From: Nissolia schottii
Taxonomy: Eukaryota; Streptophyta; Magnoliopsida; Fabales; Fabaceae
Reading direction: 5' to 3'
NCBI GenBank assembly: GCA_003254905.1
Contig: QANU01064559.1
Location: 6,948 to 70,947 of the forward strand
Length of the DNA: 64,000 nucleotides
Under the pieces are notes generated by a model. It was given only the letters and a program-made list of their open reading frames with translations, was not told the origin of the DNA and did no database searches. Position numbers and translations under genes: made by a program. This document shows, in pieces, positions 11,324 through 21,903 of the stretch. Numbering within the stretch: the first letter of the stretch is position 1; every line of letters starts with the position of its first letter.

Positions 11324-12184
11324 GACGACTTCCCCGCCCCTCTTCCCTTCACCGAACAGCCCTCCAAGAAGTGGGTAACTATGGCTACTCACCTCTTTGG
11401 TGGTTGTATGTGTTTCTGTATGTGTGATTGCTTATGTTTATGTATGATTATGTATGTTAGAACTTTGGTTAGGACAGGGAGATGATTCTGAAGGGTCCTG
11501 TGACCTGGACTAGATAAGATTTTGATGGTTAGAATATGTGTGAAAACCTCAAGGAGTAACCATAAGAAAAGACAAAGAGAAAGGAAAGAAAACAAAGAAA
11601 ACAATTTCAGATTCGCCAGTAACCGCTGAGCGGCTCTTGGTACCACTGAGCGGCGTGTACCGCTGAGCGGTCCAAGTTCACTGCTGAGCGGTCTGAGACC
11701 TGAAAGTGTTATGGATACTATTTTGAGGCACATAGTCTAACAATCAATGATATAACTGTACTTTATAACTGATATAACTGCAGTATGTGACGTATGTGAT
11801 GTTATATGTTAGGAGTTCATGCATCATAAATATTTAATGTAATACGTAGCATGCCACGCATCATGTTAAGGTACTTTCAGAGGATTAGAGATGAATCACG
11901 TAATGAGTAAAGATTATAATTGAAATGAACCATAGGGAACAAGTCATGTCATGATATGTGCAAAGATCAACATTGAACGCTAAAGAAAAAGGATGTAGTT
12001 ATACTAGTAGGAATGTCTACGCAGAACAAGTAAATAGTAATAAGAATAGATTAACAAGTAAAGAAGAGTAGAACAGACTGTCAGATATTAGTCCGCTTCT
12101 GGTCTTGCTGTGAGGGCAGACCCTTCGCCACCTGGTGAGCGGGTGAAGTCATGTTGTCTCGAGGAACAGGCAGAAAAGGTTAGG

Positions 12185-12380
12185 TCGTACACCACCAGGG
12201 GACGAGTCCCAAGGTGTACGAGGAGGTGTGGACAAGTCTGCTTCCGGTGACGCTGTCAGGGCGGCCCCTCGCCACCCAGAGATCGGGTGGAGTTATGTTG
12301 CCTCAAGAAATAGACAGAAAAGGTTAAGTCGTACACCACCAGGGGACGAGTCCCAAGGTGTACGAGGAGGTGTGGACCAG
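12185..12380 (+). repeat. 144-bp tandem duplication with hairpin
   Basis: Two near-identical blocks (offset 144 bp) carry the inverted pair TCGTACACC ... GGTGTACGA (12185-12193 with 12213-12221; 12329-12337 with 12357-12365), with loop CACCAGGGGACGAGTCCC-like sequence between. Both lie inside the LTR leader region. Confidence 0.8.
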
Positions 12381-12429
12381 CAGCTAAAGTAAGAGAAAAG
12401 TAAAGTAAGAGAAAGTTAAAGCAAAGAAA

Positions 12430-12545
12430 GAATGACGCTAACCCGGGTGAGCCGGTATGTGTAAGATCAGTAGAGCGCTAACCCGAGTGAGCCGACATGC
12501 GTAAGATAAACAAAGATAGACGCTAACCCGGGTGAGCCGGTATGA
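12430..12545 (+). repeat. Threefold tandem repeat GCTAACCCGGGTGAGCCGG
   Basis: Three copies of a roughly 35-60 bp unit, each containing CGCTAACCCG(G/A)GTGAGCCG followed by (G)TA/AC ATG and GTAAGA. It is part of the solo LTR. The reverse complement occurs at 8390-8412. Confidence 0.75.
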
Positions 12546-13408
12546 GTAAAAGAAAGAGGAAAGTAAAGAAAGAGTAAAGTAGAAAAGAAAGAAAGAAAGA
12601 ATTATAGTATGTGACGTATGCTTGAATGTATGTATGTATGTAAGGTATGTAAGAATGTATGTATGAGAGTATGATTAAGTAAGAAGATAAATGAATATGA
12701 TGTGAGTACCGTCAAGAGAACGCTCGAGACGGCTATGTAAGTATGCGCAGGAAAGTAGCAAGCACGAGAACTTAGTAAGCAAGAGTAGTTCCCCTATCAC
12801 CTAGTAACGTAGATAAAGTTGTTCAAGACCTTAGGCCAGATAATAATCAGTAGGGATATTAGTATGCATGTTCACTTAGAAACACCTGAACGGCTTAGAG
12901 TATAACTAATTGAACCACGAGATCTCAGAGCTACAGTTTCCACTGAGAACCTACCGTTCTCACCCCCACTGCCTGGTGACTCCAGGGACACATGACGAGT
13001 CTTATTACGAGGATGCGGCCGAGGAGCTATGATGCGGTCCAGACCAGCCAGAGACACCAGAGCCAGCCAGAGCTATTATTTTGTTAGGGGTATACTGAGC
13101 AGTGTTACAGTAGCCCTTGTATTTTGAGACTATGTATTGTATATGATGCACATGTTATTTGTACTTATTGTAGTTATAATTGTGTGACTTTGTATGATGG
13201 ACCAAAATGAATATACAATTTAAGCTTTGCTATTGCCCTACTATTGATCGTTACAACGAAAATGTTTGAAAACGGTCCATATTTTGAATAAGAAATATTT
13301 GCTAAGCTAAAAGTAGGGGCTAGAAGTAACCCCACCAAAGCAGAAAACAACCTAGTGAGCATTGTTTACTACGTACGGGTAAACAGTTAGCTAGGGTGTT
13401 TCAAATCC

Positions 13409-14773
13409 AGCTTGCCGAATTAGTGAGGTGCAGGTCTGTAAGATGTGCCAAGAGAATAGGGGTCTTCCTAACCATATAACTAGACTCTTTAACTAGGTTC
13501 TACCGTACCAACTGGGATCAGGACCTTCCTAACTCTTCTTTGTTTCCTAGGGTTCAGTTATGATCTTCATTAGACTTTCGCGTGGAACTTCTAGTTTTCT
13601 AAGGTCATCCTAACTCCTAAGACGACCATTCTTCATGATGCTTGCTTTTATTACATAAAGTTACGCACAACCATGCATGATGGATCCCGTAGAACCTTTA
13701 AAAACACAAGTTTCTAGTGAGCATTCGAATGAATAGTGTTTTAGTATTCGATTGATTCTTTCATTCGATTGCAGGGAATTCAATCGATTGAAATCCTTCT
13801 CAGGGGTTTCATTCGACTGAAATCCAAGAACTTTCATTCGAATCCCTTGGAAATTCAATGGAATGCAACAGTGTAAAAATGCTTCTCGAGAGCAACTTCG
13901 GGGGTTTTCTCACCGTAACTATTGCTTTCCACAGTGATCCAATCAGTACAGTTATGGTGTCCAAACATCAAAATCATCAAAACCTAACCTTCTCAACTTA
14001 TTCTCTATAGTTTGTACAAAATAGTTTTTTTATTCAAATACACAAAAGCACATATATACAGTCATAAAATAAACTGCATAGACAGTGGGCTTAGAGTTAC
14101 CCACTTCCTATGTGGATTTGAAGTTGGTGAGATGAGAGTGGAGAAAATCCTTGCCGCAATGGTACGCTCCAAGAAATTTTTGGAAGTCCGATAGCGCTCT
14201 CGCGATGTGCTTGAACGGTATTAGAAAATGGAAACTGAAGGAAGTTTAGTAAACTTTCTAAACTTTTATTTGTTTTACCTCAGGAGGCCTTTTATAGTCG
14301 TGGCCCCCTGCTTCCTCTTAATTAATTATTTAATTATTAATTAATTATTTTTATATTATTATTTTATTATAGTTATCTTAAATATCCTAGCTCCTGTTCC
14401 GTTTTAGTCACGTTTGACTACTTCTGGCCCACACACGGGTCTCCGAAAAATATACCAAACATATATCCGCGATGTACGAATTTTTTCGGTCAGGATGGCG
14501 CACCGAAACAAGGTATCCGGTGGCTTGTTTCCGTCAGCCTATCCTTCGCAGATCTCTTCAGTCATCAACCGGATTCCCGTTTGTACCGAAACTGAGCCTG
14601 AACCCTGCGAGGTCTCGTGAGGCCTTAACCTCATAGTTTTCTCCCAAGTTTTAAGGGAATAAGCTTTGAAATAATTTCTTCCCGTCCCCCCAGTCGCGTC
14701 TCTTTATGTCTTAGTCAGGCTAAAGCTATAAAGTCAACAAAAAATCTTTCTAAGGGAGGGCCGGGATGTTACA
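13409..14773 (-). repeat. Minus-oriented LTR relic with a different palindrome array
   Basis: Read on the minus strand it begins TGTAACATCCCGGCCC (14773 downward) and has a TATA box (CTATAAAAGGCC, near 14290) and the GGAAGTGGGTAAC block (near 14097) shared with the LTRs at 467 and 8773, so it belongs to the same LTR lineage. In place of CGCTGAGCGG it carries about seven CATTCGA(T/A)TG-type copies at 13721-13865. The left boundary is uncertain. Confidence 0.6.
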
Positions 14774-15517
14774 TCATACGTGCACGGCGATTAATGGATA
14801 TCCTAAAAATTTTCTAAACATAAAAACACATTATACTAACTTTTCTAATAAGGAATTTAAACTAATCCAAGTTACTCGTAAATTTGCTTTCGTAAAAGTG
14901 CTTTTTATGGATACCTTTGATACGTAATTAAATTCTACCGACGAAAGACAATTTATCCGAATCTCGCGAGATTTCGCAAGATTGCAAAATTATTACCTTA
15001 ATCATCATTATTGAAAATATAGTTTGTGATTTAAAATTCTAAGTCCTAGTAAATCACTAGTATATTTATTCAATTATGCGAAATATTTGCTAAGGAAAAA
15101 GTGAGATGTTACATATTTTGTATTAGCTAAATGGATTCGATACGCCATTAGCTGATATGTGCAGTAAGTGTATATGTATATATAATACTAAATGTGCAAT
15201 CGTTTCTAGACCCATATGTATAAACGAAACTTATGCTTTTTATGGACTATCTTTAGATGATTAACTACTATGTTATTTAAACACCCAAGTGTTGTAAACT
15301 CTATCGCTTGCGTACATATATACATGTCTTCTCAAATACGCGTGGCTCATATTTTATGTTTCAATAAAGAAAGAATTTTTTTTTAAATTAGTCCATATTT
15401 TCAATTAAAGAATATTTTCAAAGATAATATAGGCTAAAAGTATTCCAACCAAAGCAGATAACAACCCTATGAGCATTGTTTATGACTTAAGCGTAAGCAG
15501 CTAGCAGGGGTGTTACA
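14774..15517. repeat. Further LTR fragments
   Basis: Bases to 15113 end GTGAGATGTTACA, the outer end of a minus-oriented TGTAACA LTR. The segment ending at 15517 closes GCTAGCAGGGGTGTTACA and matches, in plus orientation, the terminal 250 bp of the solo LTR (the block around AACCCTATGAGCATTG equals AACCTAGTGAGCATTG at 13348). No genes seen. The two fragments are probably remains of separate insertions. Confidence 0.55.
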
Positions 15518-15659
15518 TTATTTCCTTTACACCCTATAAGGGGAAGCCAAGGCCTAGCTAAATTTTCACCCAGCAGGGACCGTTACCACATAGGCTAGCC
15601 TGGAGACTCAATTTGTCAGGCGATTCGTCAATGAGGATAAGAGGGATGATCTTATTTGT

Positions 15660-17640
15660 GCCATATATATATATTGAGATGGAAGAAGATGAATCCTTTA
15701 TACAAGCTTGGCAATGATACAAGGAACTCCAAGCGAGGTTCCCTAACCACGACATCGACACACATGTGTTGAGGAGTAGCACATGCTTAACACCGCAGCT
15801 AGCGGTAATTTGGGTGAGTAGAAGACACTAGAGGCTTGTTTAGAGTTGTTTGATTCTATCGCTCGAAACTACTATACAAGCTCAAGAAAGATAGCTCAAA
15901 TGAGAGGGGTTCATGTAGAGACTCTAGTGTGGCAATACTTGCCAAGAAAGATGTATTAGCTCTAAATCAATAGAAGCTGGAGTGGAAGATAAATCAGAGG
16001 GGCGAGTTTGCCAAGGCCCCAACTCAACAAACCAGTTATGAATTTTGTGGGGGAGATCACCCTAATAAAGCATGCTCAGTGGAGGAGGAGCAGATTAATT
16101 TTGTGGGACAACCAAGGTACAAAATCTTTGAGAACCCCAATTATAGGAATCATTTAGGCTTCTCCTGGAAGGATGATATTCAAGCCCAAAGGGCATACTT
16201 TCCACCTCAACAAGAGAAGAAACTAGACCTTGACAATCTTATGCACCAATTAATCGAGAGTCAAAAGTCCTTGGTCGATTCTCAAAAAGCTTTGACGGAA
16301 GAGACTAGAAGCAAGTTTTAGGAGCAAGAGGCTTTCAATCGCAATCAGGAAGCGGCCATGCCTAATATAGAACATTAGATAGGACAATTGCCCCGTCAGT
16401 TATCTGAGCGGCCTCAAGGATCCTTATCAAGGAGCACTATCCCTAATCCTCGTGAGTATGTTAAGGTCATCACTCTGAGGAATGAGAAAGAGGTTAGAGA
16501 GCTAAGTGTGGAAGAGCAAGCGGAGGTTCAAAATCCTATGAGCAAGGAAAAGGAAAAAAAATACACAATTGCGCAGAAGAAGAGAGAATGAAATGGAGTT
16601 GGTGAAGTGCTCACACTTTCATCAAGCATTTATGAACCACCCATTCCTTTTTCCAAACAGGCTAAAGAAGAATAAGAAGGAGGCACAAGAAAAACAGTAT
16701 GCAAAGTTCTTGGTATTGTTCAAGCAGCTAGACATCAACATTCCTCTGTTGGAAGCTATGAAGTTAATGCCGGTCTACTGAAAGTTTATAAAGGACCTAT
16801 GCATTCACAAGAAGAAGTTACCCGATGATGAAGTGGTAATATTAAATAAATAGTGTAGCGCCGTCTTCCTCAACAAGCACCCACCCAAGAAGAAGTACCA
16901 CGATAGTTTCACTATCCCTAGCTCTAGAAGGTCGAGGCATTTTCACAAATCCTTATTGGATTTGGGGGAAAACATAAATTTAATACCCTTTTCTGTATTC
17001 CAAAAGTTAGGGGTGGGAGAGCCAACACGAGTTTCATTGCAATTAGTTGATCGCTCTCTAGCTTTCCCTAAGGCAGTTCTTGAGGATGTCCTGGTAAAGG
17101 TTGATAAGTTGTGCATTCTAGCCAGCTTCATTGTTCTGGACATAGAGGAAGACAGGGAAATGCTCTTATTCTGGGGAGACCATTTGTGGCTACTACTAGT
17201 GCTCTGATTGATGTAGCCAAAGGGGAACTCGTGTTAAGGGTGCTTGGTCAACAAGTCACCTTTAATTTTTTTGATGCAGCGAGGCATTCTATGGATCATA
17301 ATACATGCCACATGATTGCTTCCATAGACGCGCCTGCTATTGACTTGCTATTGGAGTCTTCCAAGTCCCCTAAGGAAACTTATCTGATGAAGCTGAGTCT
17401 GGTAGATGAAGTTGGGGATGAGGCATTAAAGGCATGCCCTGTCCCTCTAGATTTAAGGCCAGAAGTTCACCATTTGGACTCTAAGGAAATCACTGATGAG
17501 GAGTTCAAGAAAGCTCCAGAAAAACTGCCCAAGTCACCTCCCCATCTTAAGTATACATTTTTGGGGAGGGTGATTCTCATCTTGTGATCGTTGACTCATC
17601 TTTTCGTCCTGCTGAAATTGAAAAGCTGGTAAGGTTTTCA
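15660..17640 (+). pseudogene. Athila-like gag-protease relic
   Basis: Successive broken frames follow the order of Athila-type Ty3/gypsy elements. There is a gag piece (ESFIQAW...YKELQARFPNHDID, near 15690-15770), then a zinc-knuckle region reading YEFCGGDHPNKAC (the first Cys of the usual C-X2-C-X3-H-X4-C has become Tyr), then INFVGQPRY and NPNYRNHLGFSW (16085-16175), and an acidic linker. After that comes a retroviral-type aspartic protease: DLGENINLIPFSVFQKLG (the usual Ala after DLG is Glu), LQLVDRSLAFPKAVLEDVLVKVDK, then after a frameshift ILGRPFVATTSALIDV. The start of an RT linker (PHLKYTFLG) follows. Several stops and frameshifts (about 16320, 16378, 16780 and 17170) make it non-functional. 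No RT, RNase H or integrase follows. Confidence 0.8.
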
Positions 17641-17659
17641 AAGAGCCACTGGAAGTGCT

Positions 17660-17766
17660 TTTTTTGCGAGACTTCCTTGTGTCTCGTGCGAAACATAGTC
17701 ACAAAGAGTAATCCTGCATTTATTAAGAGTGTATCTCGTGCGAGACATAATGTGTCTCATGCTAAA
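17660..17766 (+). repeat. Short array of GTCTCGTGCGAGAC-type palindromes
   Basis: Within about 100 bases occur GCGAGACTTC, GTGTCTCGTGCGAAAC, ATCTCGTGCGAGAC and GTGTCTCATGCTAAA, that is repeated halves and wholes of one 14-bp palindrome. It interrupts the pol relic just before the LTR at 17767 and probably belongs to another LTR. Confidence 0.5.
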
Positions 17767-18244
17767 TGAAACACCCTAGCTAACTGTTTACCCGTACGTA
17801 GTAAACAAAGCTCACTAGGTTGTTGTCTACTTGGTTAGAATACCTTAGTCCATAGTTATCTTTTGAAGATAGTCATTACTCATAAAATAAGGACCCTTTT
17901 TGAACTTTTGCTTGTATTACATCAATACTAAAATAGAGCCATGCGTTGGAATAAAACGAATATAACCAATTATCATAATTAGAACAGGTAATATACATAC
18001 ATTGGGTCCACCATACAAGGTCACATAGGGTATACATAATATTTACATAGGTCAAAACATCAAATACATAATCCAGAATATACAGCATCAAAATACAAGG
18101 ACTACTAGAATGCTACTCAGTATGTCCCTGGCAAAATGTAAATGTCTAACTATCTCCTAGCCGCTCATGGCTCACCTGGCAGCTCATCTGCATCCTCAAA
18201 ATAAGAATCATCATCTTCTGTACCTGAAGTCATAAAACAGTGGG
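17767..18244 (-). repeat. Partial chromovirus LTR cut by an assembly gap
   Basis: It starts TGAAACACCCTAGCTAACTG, identical to the LTR end at 3951, and stays collinear with 3951-4445 (TGGTCCACC...GTACCTGAAGTCATAAAACAGTGGG) until the n at 18245. It is the 3' end of a minus-oriented LTR. CTAAA at 17762-17766 is the possible target duplication; the partner side is lost in the gap. Confidence 0.8.
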
Positions 18245-18245
18245 N
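18245..18245. other. Single-base assembly gap between retroelement nest and gene region
   Basis: An n joins the LTR fragment to non-repetitive sequence 3' of the first gene. The size of the missing DNA is unknown. Confidence 0.8.
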
Positions 18246-18424
18246 ATTTCCAAAACATATGTATTGACCATAATCCTGGACCAAGAAAAAAAATTCGATT
18301 GCAACCAAGTAGCGTAACAATGTATAAAATTTGGAAATTTTGAGACCAATTTCATCTCATTATGCTCTCAGCCCAAAAAAAATATGTAAGAAACAAGAAA
18401 TAAAGACAAAAGGCATATACTATA

Positions 18425-20461
18425 TCATCTACAAGAATAACGTGGTTTGCTATTTCCTACCGAATTCTTGAGCCTATAAATCTGGATCCTCCTTTGCCGA
18501 GCTTTAGCTGCCATGGCTCTACTCACATCCTTGTTTGCAATTGTCACATTCACATCCAACGGCTGATAAGAATCCACTTGGATCAACTCTTCCGGAGAGG
18601 CGTTCAAATCAATATTCTCCATATTACCACTGATATTATCACTGCCAACGTTGACCATGGTCAACCATGAACTAGAAGAAGAAGAGGAGGAGGGTGGAAA
18701 TGGAGCAATGCCTTCATTGCTACTTGTACACAATTGGGATGACACGCAAGTGTTATTGAGCTTTAGCCGTAGAAAATGTTGTGTGCTTGGTGGCACTTGT
18801 TGCAATTGATATTGAAATTGGTGGTGGTGATCTTTTTCAGAATTGGAAGGGTTGACTTGGGCGTGGACCAATTGTTGCTGTTGTTGATGCATTTGAATCC
18901 CAATTTCCAAGCTACTGTTGATTTTGCATTCACTTTTGGGGCTATCACTTAGCTGTAAACAAAAAATATATACATACAAACGGAAATTCCATGAATCAAA
19001 ATAAAAAGGTTTGGACCCACCATAAGATATGCCAAGAGATAAAAAAAGCTAACTTATATAAAACCCACATAACCAAAGCCCAAATAGTACGGATTAGCAA
19101 ATAACGAAAGATTCATTTTACGCATAAAAATGCTTTCCTTTTATTATAATCATCATAAAAATTATACATATAGTACTGTATAATTAAAAAAATGTTAAAT
19201 ATTGTATACTCACAATCAATCTATCAAAATTAGTGTAAAAAAAACAATTGAAAAGGGTAAATTAAGGGGGAAAAAGATTATTATAATACTAATTACCTCT
19301 TGTTTCCTTTCTTTCAACTTCAAATTGAAGGCCTTCAGCTGCTCATAGTGATGCTTCACATTATCTATCTCCTGTTTGGATTCCAATAAAAAGTGAGGAG
19401 GGAAATGATAAAATAAAATAGAAATCATTCTAAATCTATTAGTATTTATGGCGTCCAAAAATTCAATAAAACCCAAAAAAGAAAAAACAAACCACCAAAA
19501 AACAAGGAAACTAAAAGGGGAAACAGAAAATCTTACCTGATTGAGCGATGCTTTGCTTTTGGTCAAATCTTCCACAATTTTCATATAGTATTCTCTCTTC
19601 TGCAAGTTTTTGACACAAACAACCAAAATAGAAAAATTCAACAATGAGCCAAAAAACATAATAAATAAATAACCATCATGAGTAACCAGAAAAAATCATG
19701 TGCAATTTTTTTCTTTTTATTTGTGTACATTATTACAATTATCCCCAAAAAGTCTTTCTTTTGTAGACCAAAGAAAAAAAAAATAGAAGATAAATAACAC
19801 AGAGTTAAGAATTCCAGTACAGCATTAAGAAAAATACACAAGTAGACAACATATAGTAACTTTTTTTTTTACAAAAATTATCTTAATTTTTAGACAAGAT
19901 AAAACAATAATTTCTACTAATTTATTAAAAATCAATAATTATGCCATACCATCAAAAAAATAGTAATTTAAAAAAAAAACTCTGCAGAAGCAATTATAGA
20001 ACAAAGAATCAATAAGATGAAGAAGAAGAGACATAAAAAATTATAAATAAATAAATAAAAAAAGGAAACTTGTTAAGATAATAAGATACCCTTTTGAGAG
20101 AGGCTTTGGTTCTCAATGGCTTCTTCTCTTCAGATTCAGTTAGCGACAGAGACAGAGGCGTCGCTGGGCTCGATGCCTCTGCCGCCTCTGCTTTCACCAC
20201 CGCCGCCGCCACACCACCACCGCCACCAACGTTATTCATCAACGCCTTTGGAAACACTTTTGTTTGAGGCGAAGGTGAAAGAAGAACGCTAGCGTTGATT
20301 GCAGATCTCTTCCTCTTCCTTCCCCATTGGAACGGTATTCGAAGGTCAGAGTCCAAATCCAGCATCATGGGATTCATCCCGAGAAGGGTTTCTGCTACTT
20401 CTCTCTCGTCTCGTGACCAGACGTAGCTACGAATCTCGTTGCCGCCATTGCTCTGTTCCAT
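18425..20461 (-). CDS. Unknown nuclear-type protein with coiled coil and DLNxxP (EAR-like) motif
   Basis: Four exons join in frame with GT-AG borders: 20461-20090, 19599-19537, 19371-19297 and 18952-18425, giving 345 residues. The start at 20461 (MEQSNGGNEI) was chosen because the 17 residues upstream look like leader sequence. Exon 1 has WSRDEREVAETLLG, a basic RKRKR stretch and a Gly/Ala-rich run. Exons 2-3 encode a heptad-like helix (EDLTKSKASLNQEIDNVKHH) resembling a short leucine-zipper coiled coil. Exon 4 is Gln-rich (MHQQQQQL), has a Ser run, then IDLNASPEELI, which fits the DLNxxP repression motif, and a conserved-looking AKARQRRIQIYRLKN near the end. I do not recognise the family. 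A transcription-related nuclear role is inferred from the motifs. No DNA-binding domain is evident. Confidence 0.75.
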
Positions 20462-20563
20462 CTCTGTTTTTTTCCCTATGTTTCCAACTCTGTTTTCCTC
20501 TGTTTTTCTCAAAATCCTAGTATGGCTCTGTTTTGTGATTGGTGTAAGTAAGTGAGATTTTGC

Positions 20564-20566
<3 letters not shown>

Positions 20567-20594
<28 letters not shown>
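20567..20594 (-). repeat. GA microsatellite in the 5' leader
   Basis: About 14 GA units, on the coding strand a CT tract just upstream of the start of the minus-strand gene at 20461. CT tracts in 5' leaders are common in plants. Confidence 0.85.
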
Positions 20595-20598
<4 letters not shown>

Positions 20599-20712
20599 GG
20601 GTGTGTGTGGAGTGAGGAACAAGAATGGGGATTGTGGGGGAAGATAGAGTGAAAGAGGATTTTAGAGATAAAATAGGGGAAAAAGAGAAGAGAGAGTGTT
20701 GTGTGTGTGTTT

Positions 20713-20766
20713 TGCATATAAGAAAGGGGAAAATCAGAGGCTAGGTTCTAGCTTCTGACACGTGTC
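20713..20766 (-). promoter_or_regulatory. Core promoter with G-box
   Basis: On the minus strand a perfect palindromic G-box GACACGTGTC (20757-20766) stands about 35 bp upstream of a TATA-like TTATATGC (near 20715-20722), some 250 bp before the ATG at 20461. G-boxes bind bZIP and bHLH factors in light and ABA responses; a role here is inferred. Confidence 0.5.
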
Positions 20767-21856
20767 GATCATAGAGAGATTCGGGTTGTGACCTCCCCTC
20801 TCACTAGGGTTTTGTTAGTCGTGTGTATAAAGCGCTCACACAATTTTTCTTCTTATAACATAAAGTATTGATATTTTGACCCAAATGATTATGCATTGTA
20901 AATTATTTTTATTTTAATTTTTTTTAATTTATTAACCAATCATTTGATGACACGTGAGTAAGGTATCAATATCTATATAATTGGATGGGTCGAAGAAAAA
21001 ACCAAAAAAATAAAGACTCACATAATTTTTTTTTAGAATAACAGCTAAGGTGACAAGTTATATGCAATGTTACATGTCAACTTTGTGTGAATACATGACT
21101 TGTTACGTTGTCAAGTTAATTGTCACATCAACAATTAACAATCTAAATTATTTCTAGGGAATAAATCTTACCAAAAAAAATTTGTTAAGACGATTTCTTA
21201 ACCAAAAAATTTTTAAGGACAAAACATACAATTTATAATTTTTAAAAAATTAAAATAATATTTAACCTTTTTTTTATGTTTTGTGAATTTAAATTTGATA
21301 CCCTTTCAATGATGAAGATTAGGGATAAAAATAGGTAGCTTGTTAAAGGGATTTTTTTTATATTTTATTTTCATTTGAGAGCCCCTAAAACAATTAGAGG
21401 AGGTGTCAGTTGAGATATAGCCCATTGGCGGAGGCTTTGATTTACCTATATTAGACCTAACTTAATCTATTTAATAAATAGGTTATATCAAAGCTTTTCA
21501 TGAGATTTATTTAACCAATAAAATCAAATTACAAATCTATTTATAAGGTTATTGTTATTTTATAGCAGCTTAACACACACTTACAAGTGTGTTAAGACAA
21601 ATTTTTAATCTGAAATAGTTCAAGAGAGTATGTTAATATAGTTTAAGTGAAATGTGGTTGATAAAATTAAAAATACATGTGAAGAATAAGCAAATTATAT
21701 AAGGATAAAAAAAAATAGACATTAAATAGAAATTAAAATGGGGTATCGGTATTTCCTCTATAAAAATGGTATAGATAATCAGTTAATTAAATATTACTAT
21801 TTTTATTTAAATAGGTATTTTTGGCCTATTTATGAATCTTAATTTTAATTATAAGG

Positions 21857-21903
<47 letters not shown>

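Larger units (their letters stand above)
8773..13403 (+). mobile_element. Solo LTR of a chromovirus, with nested insertion
   Basis: It starts TGTAACATCCC and ends CTAGGGTGTTTCA. It is flanked on both sides by AATCC (8768-8772 and 13404-13408), a perfect 5-bp target duplication, with no internal retroelement sequence between: the mark of a solo LTR left by recombination between two LTRs. Subtracting the nested LTR and its duplication leaves about 3.02 kb. It holds a TATA box near 9580, four CGCTGAGCGG motifs at 11620-11695 and the tandem blocks listed separately. Confidence 0.9.

Noticed and set aside
1700-11695. CRISPR-like array
   Set aside because: Spacing is irregular, the repeat is a short near-palindrome inside LTRs, and the DNA is a plant nuclear genome.
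19638-20717. Frames outside the four exons of the minus-strand gene
   Set aside because: They are intron, promoter or GA-tract translations and do not join in frame at splice sites.
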